Both the position numbers and the translations under genes were made by a program. DNA of 64,000 nt from Pseudomonadota bacterium (GTDB taxonomy: Bacteria > Desulfobacterota > Desulfobulbia > Desulfobulbales > Desulfocapsaceae): NCBI GenBank assembly GCA_018820855.1, contig JAHJNL010000093.1, positions 1 to 64,000 on the forward strand. Direction: 5' to 3'. Positions 25,759-34,001 of this stretch are shown piece by piece. The notes beneath the pieces are model-generated. The model saw nothing but the letters and a program-made list of their open reading frames with translations. It was not told the DNA's origin and ran no database searches. Each line of letters opens with the position of its first letter. The first letter of the stretch is position 1.

Positions 25759-27144
25759 TTAGAGGCGGGGAAGGATATGCTGGTTGACAATGGAGACGCC
25801 ACTTAACATGGAGCCTACGATGCCCAAAAAACCTTGGTCTGTCCCTGCTAAAAAGAGGTTGTCATATCCAATGTCGCCATCTTTTATTTTTACCGGGTTG
25901 CCATAAATGGCTCCTTGTTTCTTTGCGGTAAAACGCTCAATGGTCAATGGTGTGAAAGTATCAATATATACAATATTTTTGGAAAAATTACCAAGGATTT
26001 TCTCAGCAACTTCACGTGATGCAAGGGCTGTGTCTTCTTTTGCGGAATTGTAAGATGGTTGATCTGCGCGAAGTTTGAGCCATTCGTCATAACTTGCCAG
26101 ATGGGTGGTGCGCACCTCTTTGAAGAGAGAAGGGGGGAGGCCCTGAAAATTCTGCGGCATGCAGATTACACCACTGGCGAAATCAACCAGCTTTTGTGGC
26201 TGCTGATAGGAAAATGTTTCGGAAGAATTGTAGAAAATGATTGTACGGTTCTCTGAACCTTGCAAAACAGTTTCGGGAGAAAGTTCAAAGATAGTCTCAA
26301 CAAAACCGAGCCTTGGCAGCGATTCAAGGGGAGAAGGTTTATTCAGGAGTGCATAAGTCTCGTCTGAGCCTATGGTTGAGAGCAGATAATCACAGCTGAT
26401 CTCCTCGCCGTCTGCAAGCTTGACACCATGCACCTTTTTTCCGGAACAAATGATGCGGGAGACTGCGGCCTTGGTTCTGATGCTGCCGCCGTGTTTACGA
26501 TAATGGTCAAGGAGCAGGTCGAGGAGGTCTTTGATTGTCCCTCCTGGCCGGAACATCCCTTCTAAGAAGATGGCCCGGAACATGATAACAAACTGACCCA
26601 GATCCATGTCGTTTTCCAGAGAAGATCCATAGTACATCAGTGGACAGAGGAGCATGTCCACCAGCAGTTTGTCACCAAGGGTCTCCTGCAGGACCTTTTT
26701 TGCAGAAATAAAGGGGGCTGGACGAAAGGGCTCGTAGTTCTCAATCAGCTCGAGCAGACGCTGAAAACACGTGTGGGAACCGGGAAACTTGGCAGCTATT
26801 TGTGTGTCAAGCAGGGCGAAGTCATTGGAGAAAAGAAGAGATTCTCGCCCGAGGAATCGGACCTCGCTCTGGATCTGCTGATGCAGGTCCAGTTCTCGCC
26901 GTTTGATCTTGAGCTGCCGCAGCAGGCGATTTAAGGGCGCATCTTTTGTGTTTGCCGGAGCGTAATTGGTGATGGCGTGCAGGCCTGTCTCAAACAGTCT
27001 GTTGTTGCGGTAGTAATAGGAGTTGAGCCCACCCACACGGGAGTGTTTTTCCAGGAGCAGGACGTCGGGAAGAAAACGGGCGAAACGAAGAGCGGCGGCA
27101 AGTCCGGAAAGACCGCCGCCGATAATCAGGAAGGGTACATGCAC
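25759..27144 (-). CDS. CrtI-like FAD-dependent oxidoreductase (phytoene desaturase family) B
   Basis: This 461-residue protein has the FAD motif FLIIGGGLSGLAAALRFA, LLEKHSRVGGLNSYYY, and C-terminal FLAGTDQGFLGIVGSMLSGV. It is a distant paralogue of the next gene. The pair is arranged with ACP 3 bp upstream and KAS further up. No phytoene synthase or other isoprenoid gene is nearby. A saturase or desaturase acting on an ACP-tethered chain is the best inference. Confidence 0.83.
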   Translation of the reverse strand: MHVPFLIIGGGLSGLAAALRFARFLPDVLLLEKHSRVGGLNSYYYRNNRLFETGLHAITNYAPANTKDAPLNRLLRQLKIKRRELDLHQQIQSEVRFLGRESLLFSNDFALLDTQIAAKFPGSHTCFQRLLELIENYEPFRPAPFISAKKVLQETLGDKLLVDMLLCPLMYYGSSLENDMDLGQFVIMFRAIFLEGMFRPGGTIKDLLDLLLDHYRKHGGSIRTKAAVSRIICSGKKVHGVKLADGEEISCDYLLSTIGSDETYALLNKPSPLESLPRLGFVETIFELSPETVLQGSENRTIIFYNSSETFSYQQPQKLVDFASGVICMPQNFQGLPPSLFKEVRTTHLASYDEWLKLRADQPSYNSAKEDTALASREVAEKILGNFSKNIVYIDTFTPLTIERFTAKKQGAIYGNPVKIKDGDIGYDNLFLAGTDQGFLGIVGSMLSGVSIVNQHILPRL

Positions 27145-27147
27145 TTG

Positions 27148-27399
27148 TTACGCGTCGCTAAGAAGGGGCTCCAGATAGTTTACACAGGAGTCAAGGGTGG
27201 CAAGCTGAGGATAATCCTCTTCAGGGATCTGAAGTTTGTGGCGCTTGCGCAGTTCCATCACGATATCCAGAAAATCCATTGAGTCGAGATCGAGTTGATC
27301 GCGTAAGGGTTTGTCTGCCTGAAGGGCGTCAAAATCCGCATCTTCATCAATGTCTTCTATGATTTCCAGAATAAGGTCTTTTATTTCGTCACGTGTCAT
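27148..27399 (-). CDS. Acyl carrier protein (dedicated)
   Basis: This 83-residue acidic protein has the phosphopantetheine site LDLDSMDFLDIV with Ser40, and the four-helix pattern of ACPs. It lies 3 bp before the FAD oxidoreductase gene, so this operon carries its own carrier for tethered intermediates. It differs from housekeeping AcpP, whose usual core is DSLDTVEL. Confidence 0.92.
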   Translation of the reverse strand: MTRDEIKDLILEIIEDIDEDADFDALQADKPLRDQLDLDSMDFLDIVMELRKRHKLQIPEEDYPQLATLDSCVNYLEPLLSDA

Positions 27400-27566
27400 A
27401 TCATTCTCCGGCCATGGCCTGAATCTTCAATTGAAGATGTTATATCAGTATAAAATAAAACAGTAATAAGTTAAGATGCGTCAGGAAAACTGCCCTTTAT
27501 ACCACACCTGGAATGACTTTTTTATAATTATTTTAAAAAAGATCTTGTTTCTGAGCAACCTGCTGT

Positions 27567-28805
27567 TTATTGGTATTTTTTAACAATGACCACCGAGTTG
27601 ATGCCTACCATGCCAAAGGAGTTGTTCAGGATGGTTTGCACAGAATCAAGCTGAACAGGACGATCCAGAACCATATTGTTCAGGTGGCATTCAGGGTCAA
27701 GATTTTTCACATTGATGGTCGGATGCACAAGATTGTCTTCAAAGGCAGGAAGGTTTCCAGCCAGTTCAAGGACACCGGCAGCACCCATGGCATGACCGAT
27801 AATACTTTTAGTGTTATTGATATAGGTCTTCGGTGCATTGGCAAAGACCTTGCGAATGGCTTTGCATTCCTCAATATCACCCTGTCTTGTTCCGGTGGCA
27901 TGGGTATTGATAATATCGATATCCTCAGGTTTAAGCCCTGCTCTCTCCAGGGCCAGTTCAATGCATTCTGCCTGACGCACATCATAGGGGAGGACAAAGT
28001 CACGGGCGTCTGAGTTCATGGCGTAGCCAACGATTTCCGCATAAATCTTTGCCCCTCGTGCCAGGGCGTTTTCTAAACGTTCAAGGACATAGATACAGGC
28101 GCCCTCTGAGACGACAATACCGTTACGGGAAAGATCAAAGGGTTTGCAGGCCTGCCTGGGATCTTCTGCAGAACCAAGAGCACCTTGGGCCTGGAAGCTG
28201 GCGAATATACCGAATGAGCCGGTTGACTCGGATATTCCTCCGGCAAGGGCCATGTCCACCTCTCCCAGGCGCATCATCTGTACACCCTGGATGAGGGAAG
28301 CATTGCCGGCCGCACAGGCTGCACCAATGGCATAGTGGGGTCCGGTGATGCCAAGATTCATGGTGATCTCTCCGGCCGGATTGTTGAGCACGGTTCTCGG
28401 GTTGTGGTGATGGGTCCAGTAGTCGACGTTATAGTCATACTTACTGATATTGTAGACCTCATTTTCCGTTTCCACGGTGCCATGTTCAGTGAGCCCGATA
28501 TAGACGCCTATGCGGGAAGAGAGATAGTGGTCAATGGGAAGGTTCCCGTCTGCCAGGGCTTCGTTGGCGCAGTAGACACCAAGACAGCCGGCACGCGTTC
28601 CACGTTTATTTTCTTTTTTCTTCCTGTATTTTGTCTCGGGAAAGCTGCAGATACCAGCAGGAGCTTTCCCAAAGTAGCGAAGATCCACCTCAGTTATTTC
28701 ACTGATACCGGCTAAGAGTTTCTTGCGAAAATCCTTGAGATTATCGGCATTTGGAGCGGCAAGTCCTACACCGGTAATAACGATTCTATGTTGTTGTATA
28801 TCCAT
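27567..28805 (-). CDS. Beta-ketoacyl-ACP synthase (KAS II/FabF-like)
   Basis: From the ATG at 28803-28805 this is a 412-residue thiolase-fold synthase. The nucleophile is Cys164 in GAACAAGNAS, with catalytic His in NTHATGTRQGD and SIIGHAMGAAG. The Cys-His-His set is complete, so this is an active condensing enzyme rather than a chain-length factor. A 29-codon open extension upstream lacks a ribosome binding site and was excluded. It is the first gene of the operon; 167 bp separate it from the ACP gene. The divergent promoter region is 28806-29029. Confidence 0.9.
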   Translation of the reverse strand: MDIQQHRIVITGVGLAAPNADNLKDFRKKLLAGISEITEVDLRYFGKAPAGICSFPETKYRKKKENKRGTRAGCLGVYCANEALADGNLPIDHYLSSRIGVYIGLTEHGTVETENEVYNISKYDYNVDYWTHHHNPRTVLNNPAGEITMNLGITGPHYAIGAACAAGNASLIQGVQMMRLGEVDMALAGGISESTGSFGIFASFQAQGALGSAEDPRQACKPFDLSRNGIVVSEGACIYVLERLENALARGAKIYAEIVGYAMNSDARDFVLPYDVRQAECIELALERAGLKPEDIDIINTHATGTRQGDIEECKAIRKVFANAPKTYINNTKSIIGHAMGAAGVLELAGNLPAFEDNLVHPTINVKNLDPECHLNNMVLDRPVQLDSVQTILNNSFGMVGINSVVIVKKYQ

Positions 28806-29029
28806 GGTGGTAGATTGACGGAATGTATGGGGCTGATTATAGTGATGATCCACTGAAGAAGGTTGAAAAATCTTTTTCAGCTTTCTCTGCAATTATAAAT
28901 ATATTCTTTGACTGAGTATACAACAAAGGCTAAACACTATGATAAATTTTCGTAAAATTCAAGAGGAATGCACCTTTTATTAGAATTGTAGCCCTTTTAC
29001 CGGAAAAGATCCGGGGGCGGAGGAAGATA

Positions 29030-29947
29030 ATGAGTGAAAAAAAAGATGTTGTGATTATTGGTGCTGGGCCGGCAGGAATTCAGGCTGCCATCCATGCCGT
29101 TCGTAAAAAATGTGATGTCCTGCTTTTGGGGAGAATTGAAAGAAGTGCACTGTACGCGGCGCATGTGGAAAACTATGCCTGTGTTGATGGTGTCAAAACC
29201 GGGCAGGAACTTCTTGAGGCAGGGATTTCTCAGGTCCGGCATTTTGGTGCTTCTTTGATGGATGATGATGTATTGAAGATTCACCAGGAAGCTGACGGCT
29301 TTTCCCTTGACCTTGAGGGAGGATCAACTGTGGCCACAAGGACCATCATCTTTGCCAACGGGACATCTCGAAAAAAATTAAAGGTACCTGGAGAAAAAGA
29401 ATTCTTCGGTAGAGGGGTTTCTTACTGTGTAGATTGTGATGCCAACTTTTTCAGAAATGCCACTGTGGCAGTTGTCGGTAATGCCAGTGCTGCCATTGAC
29501 GGAGCCTTGACCCTCACCGGTTACGCCTCAAAGGTTTATCTGATCAGCCGGAATCTCGTGGCTTCTCCAGGCTTGTTGAAAAAACTTGGGGAGTCTGCAG
29601 TGGAGAGTGTCACTGGCACATGGGTCAGCGAAATACAGGGAGACGATGCCGTGCAGTCCCTGCTGCTGGAAGACGGGGATGAGATAAGTCTTGATGGACT
29701 CTTTATTGAGCTTGGTGCTAAGGGGGCAATGGAGTTGGCTCTGGAGATCGGTATCCAGCTTGACATGGATACCATGAGCCATATCGAGACCAATAAAAAG
29801 ACAGAGACTAACGTGGCCGGAGTCTATGCGGCTGGGGATATCACCGGACATCCGTATCAGATGGCCAAGGCTGTGGGGGAAGGGTGTGTGGCAGGTCTGG
29901 AAGCCGCTAATTTTGCAAAAAAACAAAAACGGGAAGAAGACGCCTGA
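29030..29947 (+). CDS. Thioredoxin-reductase-like FAD/NAD(P) oxidoreductase
   Basis: This 305-residue protein has an FAD loop (VVIIGAGPAGIQAAIHAV), the redox-active pair CVDC near residue 136 in YCVDCDANFF, a second nucleotide loop (VVGNASAAIDGAL) and C-terminal AGVYAAGDITGHPYQMA. The fold and spacing are those of TrxB, though the usual CATC is CVDC. Thioredoxin or a ferredoxin/NADPH-linked partner is plausible. It is transcribed away from the KAS operon and ends before a hairpin at 29969-29994. Confidence 0.8.
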   Translation: MSEKKDVVIIGAGPAGIQAAIHAVRKKCDVLLLGRIERSALYAAHVENYACVDGVKTGQELLEAGISQVRHFGASLMDDDVLKIHQEADGFSLDLEGGSTVATRTIIFANGTSRKKLKVPGEKEFFGRGVSYCVDCDANFFRNATVAVVGNASAAIDGALTLTGYASKVYLISRNLVASPGLLKKLGESAVESVTGTWVSEIQGDDAVQSLLLEDGDEISLDGLFIELGAKGAMELALEIGIQLDMDTMSHIETNKKTETNVAGVYAAGDITGHPYQMAKAVGEGCVAGLEAANFAKKQKREEDA

Positions 29948-29968
29948 GAAGTTTCGTCACGGAACAGG

Positions 29969-29994
29969 AGGCTTTCTGGTCTGTCAGGAAGCCT
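29969..29994 (+). terminator. Hairpin after the thioredoxin-reductase-like gene
   Basis: AGGCTTTCTG (29969-29978) pairs with CAGGAAGCCT (29985-29994), with one G-T pair and a 6-nt loop, 22 bp after the stop codon. Only a short T-run follows, so terminator strength is uncertain. Confidence 0.5.
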
Positions 29995-30018
29995 TTGTCA
30001 AAAAAAGTGTATCTTTCC

Positions 30019-30219
30019 TTATGGCTTTTTTGATTTCTCCAGAGAGTCGAGCAATTCTTCGGAAATACTCTTATCCAGGGCTTTTATTTTTTCTTCCAAT
30101 TCTTCACTGAGTGCCACACGGCCCTCCACTACGCAGCCTCGCCTTCCCGGTACACATTCTCCATGCAGTCGTCTGCACTTGTCATTGACGATATCGTAAT
30201 TTTTACAGTGAAAGGTCAT
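30019..30219 (-). CDS. 66-residue cysteine-containing protein
   Basis: MTFHCKNYDIVNDKCRRLHG is followed by ECVPGRRGCVVEG, giving four cysteines (5, 15, 22, 29), then a charged C-terminal helix (EELEEKIKALDKS). The FHCKNYD...C...CVPGRxGCV pattern recalls small proteins of sulfate reducers; I cannot name a family. Four cysteines in a compact N-terminal half suggest a metal-binding site. Confidence 0.65.
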   Translation of the reverse strand: MTFHCKNYDIVNDKCRRLHGECVPGRRGCVVEGRVALSEELEEKIKALDKSISEELLDSLEKSKKP

Positions 30220-30289
30220 GCTGGTACTTTTGTTTGCTGCCAGCTGTTATGGCATTTGTACTTTTCAGAGGCGTCCTGAAAAGGGTTTG

Positions 30290-30913
30290 TCAGGGTCGAA
30301 TGATTTTTTGTTTTTCAAGGTCATCCAGAAAAAGATCTATCAGTTTCTGGTAATATTTTCTTGTCATCACCGGGTCAATGGATTCTGAACGGGCTGACCA
30401 TATCAACTTTTCTGTCTGCACATCATAGAGATTGGTTTCAAGGATTACTTTGGTGGAGCCGGAATAGCTTCCGGGAGTATAGACTGAGCGATAGATAGCG
30501 GGGTAATACCCGTAAAGACCATAGGAAAAATGGCTGTCAATAGAGTTGATACGCTGAGGGGGATGGTAGTAGTCCTTTTCATTTCTCCCTACAAGGTGGG
30601 TAATGAGGACTGCGCCGGCCTCGGTTTTTTCGACTACTTCTTTCAAGTCTTCAGTGTTTGGTTCAATTGCCTGTTTACACACAGTATAGCTTGGAACTGC
30701 CTGGACATCAAGTTCAGTCAGGCTTGAGACAAAGGTATCTTCGTAAATACGACGCTTGGTCTCATCCTGTGCAACACCGACAACCAGGACTTTTTCCAGG
30801 CGGTATTGCTCAAGTGATTCATCTGTCCAGCTGGAGAGCAATCTGCTTGCAGAGCAGGAGGTGAGACAGATGCTGCAGATAAGCAAGCAAGTAAATAGAG
30901 AATTATATCGCAT
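30290..30913 (-). CDS. Outer-membrane lipoprotein, DUF4136-like
   Basis: This 207-residue protein has a lipoprotein signal peptide ending in a lipobox (ICLTSC, modified Cys about 20). A globular domain follows, with KVLVVGVAQDETKRRIYEDT and ILETNLYDVQTEKLIWSARS. The pattern of a short beta-rich domain that computes nothing catalytic resembles the DUF4136/YajG-like lipoproteins. It is the last minus-strand gene before the tRNA-His terminator. The function is unknown. Confidence 0.6.
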   Translation of the reverse strand: MRYNSLFTCLLICSICLTSCSASRLLSSWTDESLEQYRLEKVLVVGVAQDETKRRIYEDTFVSSLTELDVQAVPSYTVCKQAIEPNTEDLKEVVEKTEAGAVLITHLVGRNEKDYYHPPQRINSIDSHFSYGLYGYYPAIYRSVYTPGSYSGSTKVILETNLYDVQTEKLIWSARSESIDPVMTRKYYQKLIDLFLDDLEKQKIIRP

Positions 30914-30930
30914 GAGGAAGAAGAATTGTC

Positions 30931-30974
30931 ATAAAAAAAAAGAGTTTCAGACCTTGTGGCCTGAAACTCTTTAA
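30931..30974 (-). terminator. Intrinsic terminator downstream of tRNA-His
   Basis: On the minus strand, AAAGAGTTTCAG (30961-30972) and CTGAAACTCTTT (30939-30950) form a perfect 12-bp stem, and the second arm runs into a tract of nine T (30933-30941 as A on the plus strand). It lies 4-5 nt after the tRNA CCA end. Confidence 0.9.
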
Positions 30975-30977
30975 ATT

Positions 30978-31055
30978 TGGGGTGAGTGATGGGACTTGAA
31001 CCCACGACCTCCTGGGCCACAACCAGGTGCTACCACCAGCTGAGCTACACCCACC
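30978..31055 (-). tRNA. tRNA-His (GTG)
   Basis: On the minus strand the acceptor GTGGGTG pairs with CACTCAC, the D-arm, anticodon stem CCTGG/CCAGG with loop TTGTGGC (anticodon GTG), and T-arm GGGTTCAAGTCCC are all intact. A G precedes position 1, as expected for tRNA-His, the discriminator is C, and a CCA end is encoded. A strong intrinsic terminator follows. Confidence 0.97.
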
Positions 31056-31115
31056 GCAGAGAAATTTCCGCTGTCTGTATACCCGTTACCATATTATTTG
31101 GCAAGAGTAAAATTT

Positions 31116-31766
31116 TTAAAAATCTGCATTACAGTGCATACATTTTTTAGCCTGAGCCTTGATTAGCTCGGCACAATAGGGACATTCCTTTTTATAGTTG
31201 TCCTTCAGCATCTGAGAAATAACCAATTTACATTTCTGCTCAATGTCTGTCTTGTTAAAGGTATGGTTTCTGATAGCGTCAATACAGGAAAGATCATTGA
31301 ATTCTTTAAGAAGGCTAATGGCTCTTAAGCGGCCGCTGTTATCGGCAGCTTCGTCGAGAATAAGGGTCATAACAGGACTGATATCATTGTCTTGAACGCA
31401 GGTGTCAAGGGCCGCCACGGCCTCTTTCTCCTTTATGTTGCGTTCGTTCTGCTCCCGCATCTGTTCCGGGTCTACAATGCTTCCTGTAAAGGCATCCTTG
31501 CTGGCGACCATCATTACGTTTTGTTCTGTGCTGCCAGGAAGTTGCATGTCCCTGAAAGAGGCCTTGTGACCGTAATTGACATCAACCTTATCCCATCCAT
31601 TACGAAAAGTCGGGCAATCATCATTGAGGCAGATAAAAAGAACTTCAGAGCCCCAGCCGAGACCGTCACCGACATGAACAGGCGGTACCTCACAACAGGA
31701 CATTTTTGTTTTGCAGCTAGGGCAGATATGTTCTTCATCCAGAACACTGAGGTTTTGAATATTCAT
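31116..31766 (-). CDS. Zinc-ribbon protein with HEAT-like middle
   Basis: This 216-residue protein has an N-terminal CPSCKTKMSCC zinc-ribbon-like cluster paired with CLNDDC, a helical middle (AVAALDTCVQDNDISPVMTL, RLRAISLLKEFNDLSCIDAI) like a HEAT pair, and a C-terminal zinc ribbon (CPYCAELIKAQAKKCMHC). It is cytosolic and probably a scaffold or regulator; no catalytic motif is visible. Its function is unknown. Confidence 0.65.
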   Translation of the reverse strand: MNIQNLSVLDEEHICPSCKTKMSCCEVPPVHVGDGLGWGSEVLFICLNDDCPTFRNGWDKVDVNYGHKASFRDMQLPGSTEQNVMMVASKDAFTGSIVDPEQMREQNERNIKEKEAVAALDTCVQDNDISPVMTLILDEAADNSGRLRAISLLKEFNDLSCIDAIRNHTFNKTDIEQKCKLVISQMLKDNYKKECPYCAELIKAQAKKCMHCNADF

Positions 31767-31909
31767 TGTAAAACTCCTTGTTTTGAGCTGCAGGTCAGAA
31801 CCAAGACAGCAATTCTTAATAAATCTTATTTGGTAATAGGTTATGAACCGGCCCGAAAGCTTTCTGGCAGATCACACTGGGTTCCTTCCGACCGAAAGGA
31901 TGAGGAACC

Positions 31910-32047
31910 TCACCCTAATCGTCCCTGAAGGCCGATATACACAAAAAAAATCAGCCAGCATGTCAAGATAGTGATTATGACAAATAGGGCATTGTCTGAG
32001 ATGCCCTTTTTTTTAAATCCCTGCTCCTGATTGTCTTTCTGTTCCAT
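31910..32047 (-). CDS. 45-residue single-pass membrane protein
   Basis: The frame starts 14 bp after the PDT-TyrA stop, with MEQKDNQEQGFKKKGISDNA followed by one hydrophobic helix (LFVIITILTCWLIFFVYIGL) and a short tail QGRLG. The lysine-rich N-terminus suggests N-in topology. The upstream Shine-Dalgarno (AGAG) is weak. It is too short for homology claims. Confidence 0.55.
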   Translation of the reverse strand: MEQKDNQEQGFKKKGISDNALFVIITILTCWLIFFVYIGLQGRLG

Positions 32048-32061
32048 TGCTGCTCTGTGTA

Positions 32062-33747
32062 TTACGTTAGCGATTGATTCAGTACAGTATCAACTGCCTT
32101 GGACTGTTTCATGCGAGCATCCAAAAAGTCCTGAGTAAGAGAAGAACGGTTTTTTTCCATGAGATCACAAAGTTCCGGAATCTTTTGTGCCTCTGCCATC
32201 TCTATAACGTTAAGCAGGTTTTCTGCAAAACTGCGCACTATTTTCTGACCGTCACCGCCTGTGGCCATGATTTCAGCATAGGTGCGCGGATTCTGATTGT
32301 GAATCCTCGCCATGGCAATAATTCCGTAAAGGGAGGTAAGGGTGGAGTGAGTGCCAATATCATCACAGTCTATTGCATGCTGTTGTAACGTCATGGCCAG
32401 GGCCACGGAGATGGTAGTAGGCAGTTTCTGGCCCACGCCCATAAGCAGGTCGTGCTGACTGGGGCTGTCCTGAGAGATATCTGCGCCATGTTTATAGAGA
32501 AAGGCCTCGAACTCTGAACAGAAGCTTCCGCTGCGCGGAGTGCGTACCACAGCGGCATTTTTATCTTTCATGCTCAGGGCTTGCGGACCCCAGAGATTAT
32601 GAACCAACATCAGTTCAACTCCCTGGCTTGTCACGCTCGTTGCTGCCTTCAGGGTCTGTTCGGATTCTCCGGCAAGGAGAATAAGCGCTTGACCGTCCTG
32701 AAGCAATGGGCCGTATTGACGGATGGTTGCCACCGTGACAGAGATGGGCACGCAGATGATTACCACATCTACTTGACTAATCATCTCTTCGGGCCGAAGA
32801 GTTGATGATCTGCCGGTCATAACGGTCCGGTAGCCTTCATTTTCCAGGCGCTCGGCAAACCAGACACTCATAGCTCCTGAACCGATAAAGCCAAAGGAGC
32901 GTATCTTCTTGACACGCATGTCAACGCGGGGAAAAGACCCGAGAAGCCGCAAACAATCGTCTTCCTGTATTATTTCTTTTTCAATGCACTTCAGGGCCTC
33001 CTGAAGCAGGTCGTTTCCTATATGCCCTTCAACCTCAAGATAGATCTGGAGTTTCTGAGATTTGATATCGTTTTCTGAGCGAAGATCAAGGATATTGATC
33101 CCTCTTTTTGTGAACTCCCCTAAGATATCCACAAGCATACCAACCCGGTCTTTCAAAGGCTTGGTAATGATAGCTGTGGCATCGTAACCGGTTTCACCGC
33201 TGAGATTTGCACCAATGATGGCAAAACGGGTACGGTTGTGTGCAGCTATTTCCCGGTCTTTTATCTCAAAGCCATACTCCAGAAGCAGTTCTTCGGAATC
33301 GACTATGCCGTAGTCAAGTCTATTGTCCTTTATTATCTCTTGCATGGCCTTTCCAATGTCAGGAACGGTCATGAGTGTGGCATTGGCGTAATGCTCACTG
33401 ATATAGTCTTCACACTGTTTGAATACAGATCCCCGGCCTATAATGACGCTAGGGGGGACCGGTTCTTTTTCCTGTTTCAAACAGCCGAAAGAAAGATGGA
33501 TGGGAAGGACCAGATTGTCGACCCAGAAGCCCTGGCGAAGGAGTTCCATGAGGCGGAAATATTCTTTGATTTCTCCTTCGCGGGTGTTGTAAATGGGAAC
33601 AAAGGCGTAATCGACTTCTTCCCTGAGAAAGGCATTGATTATGTCAGGGATGCGGTTATAAAGATGGAGGTCTGCATCCGGTGCATACTGGAGTGCCGCC
33701 CTGTATCCATCCGAACCCTGCGGCCCTAGTGTTGCTATACTGATCAT
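32062..33747 (-). CDS. Prephenate dehydratase-like / ACT / prephenate dehydrogenase fusion
   Basis: This 561-residue protein joins three parts. Residues 1-180 resemble prephenate dehydratase: IATLGPQGSD, NTREGEI in place of the usual ENSxEG, and the TRF motif (NRTRFAIIG, 173-175). Residues 188-270 form an ACT domain (KDRVGMLVDILGEFTKRGIN). Residues 283-561 are a TyrA-type dehydrogenase with NAD loop GFIGSGAMS and active-site VHNLWGP. TyrA makes 4-hydroxyphenylpyruvate or tyrosine; whether the dehydratase half is active is unclear because the Phe-binding ESRP of typical ACT domains reads LRSEND here. Confidence 0.8.
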   Translation of the reverse strand: MISIATLGPQGSDGYRAALQYAPDADLHLYNRIPDIINAFLREEVDYAFVPIYNTREGEIKEYFRLMELLRQGFWVDNLVLPIHLSFGCLKQEKEPVPPSVIIGRGSVFKQCEDYISEHYANATLMTVPDIGKAMQEIIKDNRLDYGIVDSEELLLEYGFEIKDREIAAHNRTRFAIIGANLSGETGYDATAIITKPLKDRVGMLVDILGEFTKRGINILDLRSENDIKSQKLQIYLEVEGHIGNDLLQEALKCIEKEIIQEDDCLRLLGSFPRVDMRVKKIRSFGFIGSGAMSVWFAERLENEGYRTVMTGRSSTLRPEEMISQVDVVIICVPISVTVATIRQYGPLLQDGQALILLAGESEQTLKAATSVTSQGVELMLVHNLWGPQALSMKDKNAAVVRTPRSGSFCSEFEAFLYKHGADISQDSPSQHDLLMGVGQKLPTTISVALAMTLQQHAIDCDDIGTHSTLTSLYGIIAMARIHNQNPRTYAEIMATGGDGQKIVRSFAENLLNVIEMAEAQKIPELCDLMEKNRSSLTQDFLDARMKQSKAVDTVLNQSLT

Positions 33748-34001
33748 TGTCTGTCTGGGTAAGTTGCGTTAATTTTACTTAATATTTTCTGTGCTGCCAA
33801 AATACACACTCTACCCTGATTAGGCAAGCCATCCCATCAAAAAAAAGGAAGAATTTCCCAGTACCTTCTCTTTGTTCGTTTTTGATTGCTCACATGGAGA
33901 GGAGGTAGTTCAAACTTTAAAACGGGCGAACATAACATTGCTAAGCTGTTACCGTCTTTAACCTTATCAATGTTTATTGCCCGGGTGAACTCTTAAATAA
34001 A

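Noticed and set aside
28806..28892. 29-codon N-terminal extension of the KAS
   Set aside because: It lacks a ribosome binding site, and the KAS fold begins at MDIQQHRIVITGVG.
30718..31020. Frame of 100 codons overlapping tRNA-His (minus)
   Set aside because: It starts inside the tRNA and terminator and covers the lipoprotein gene in another frame; this is a common spurious frame at tRNA loci.
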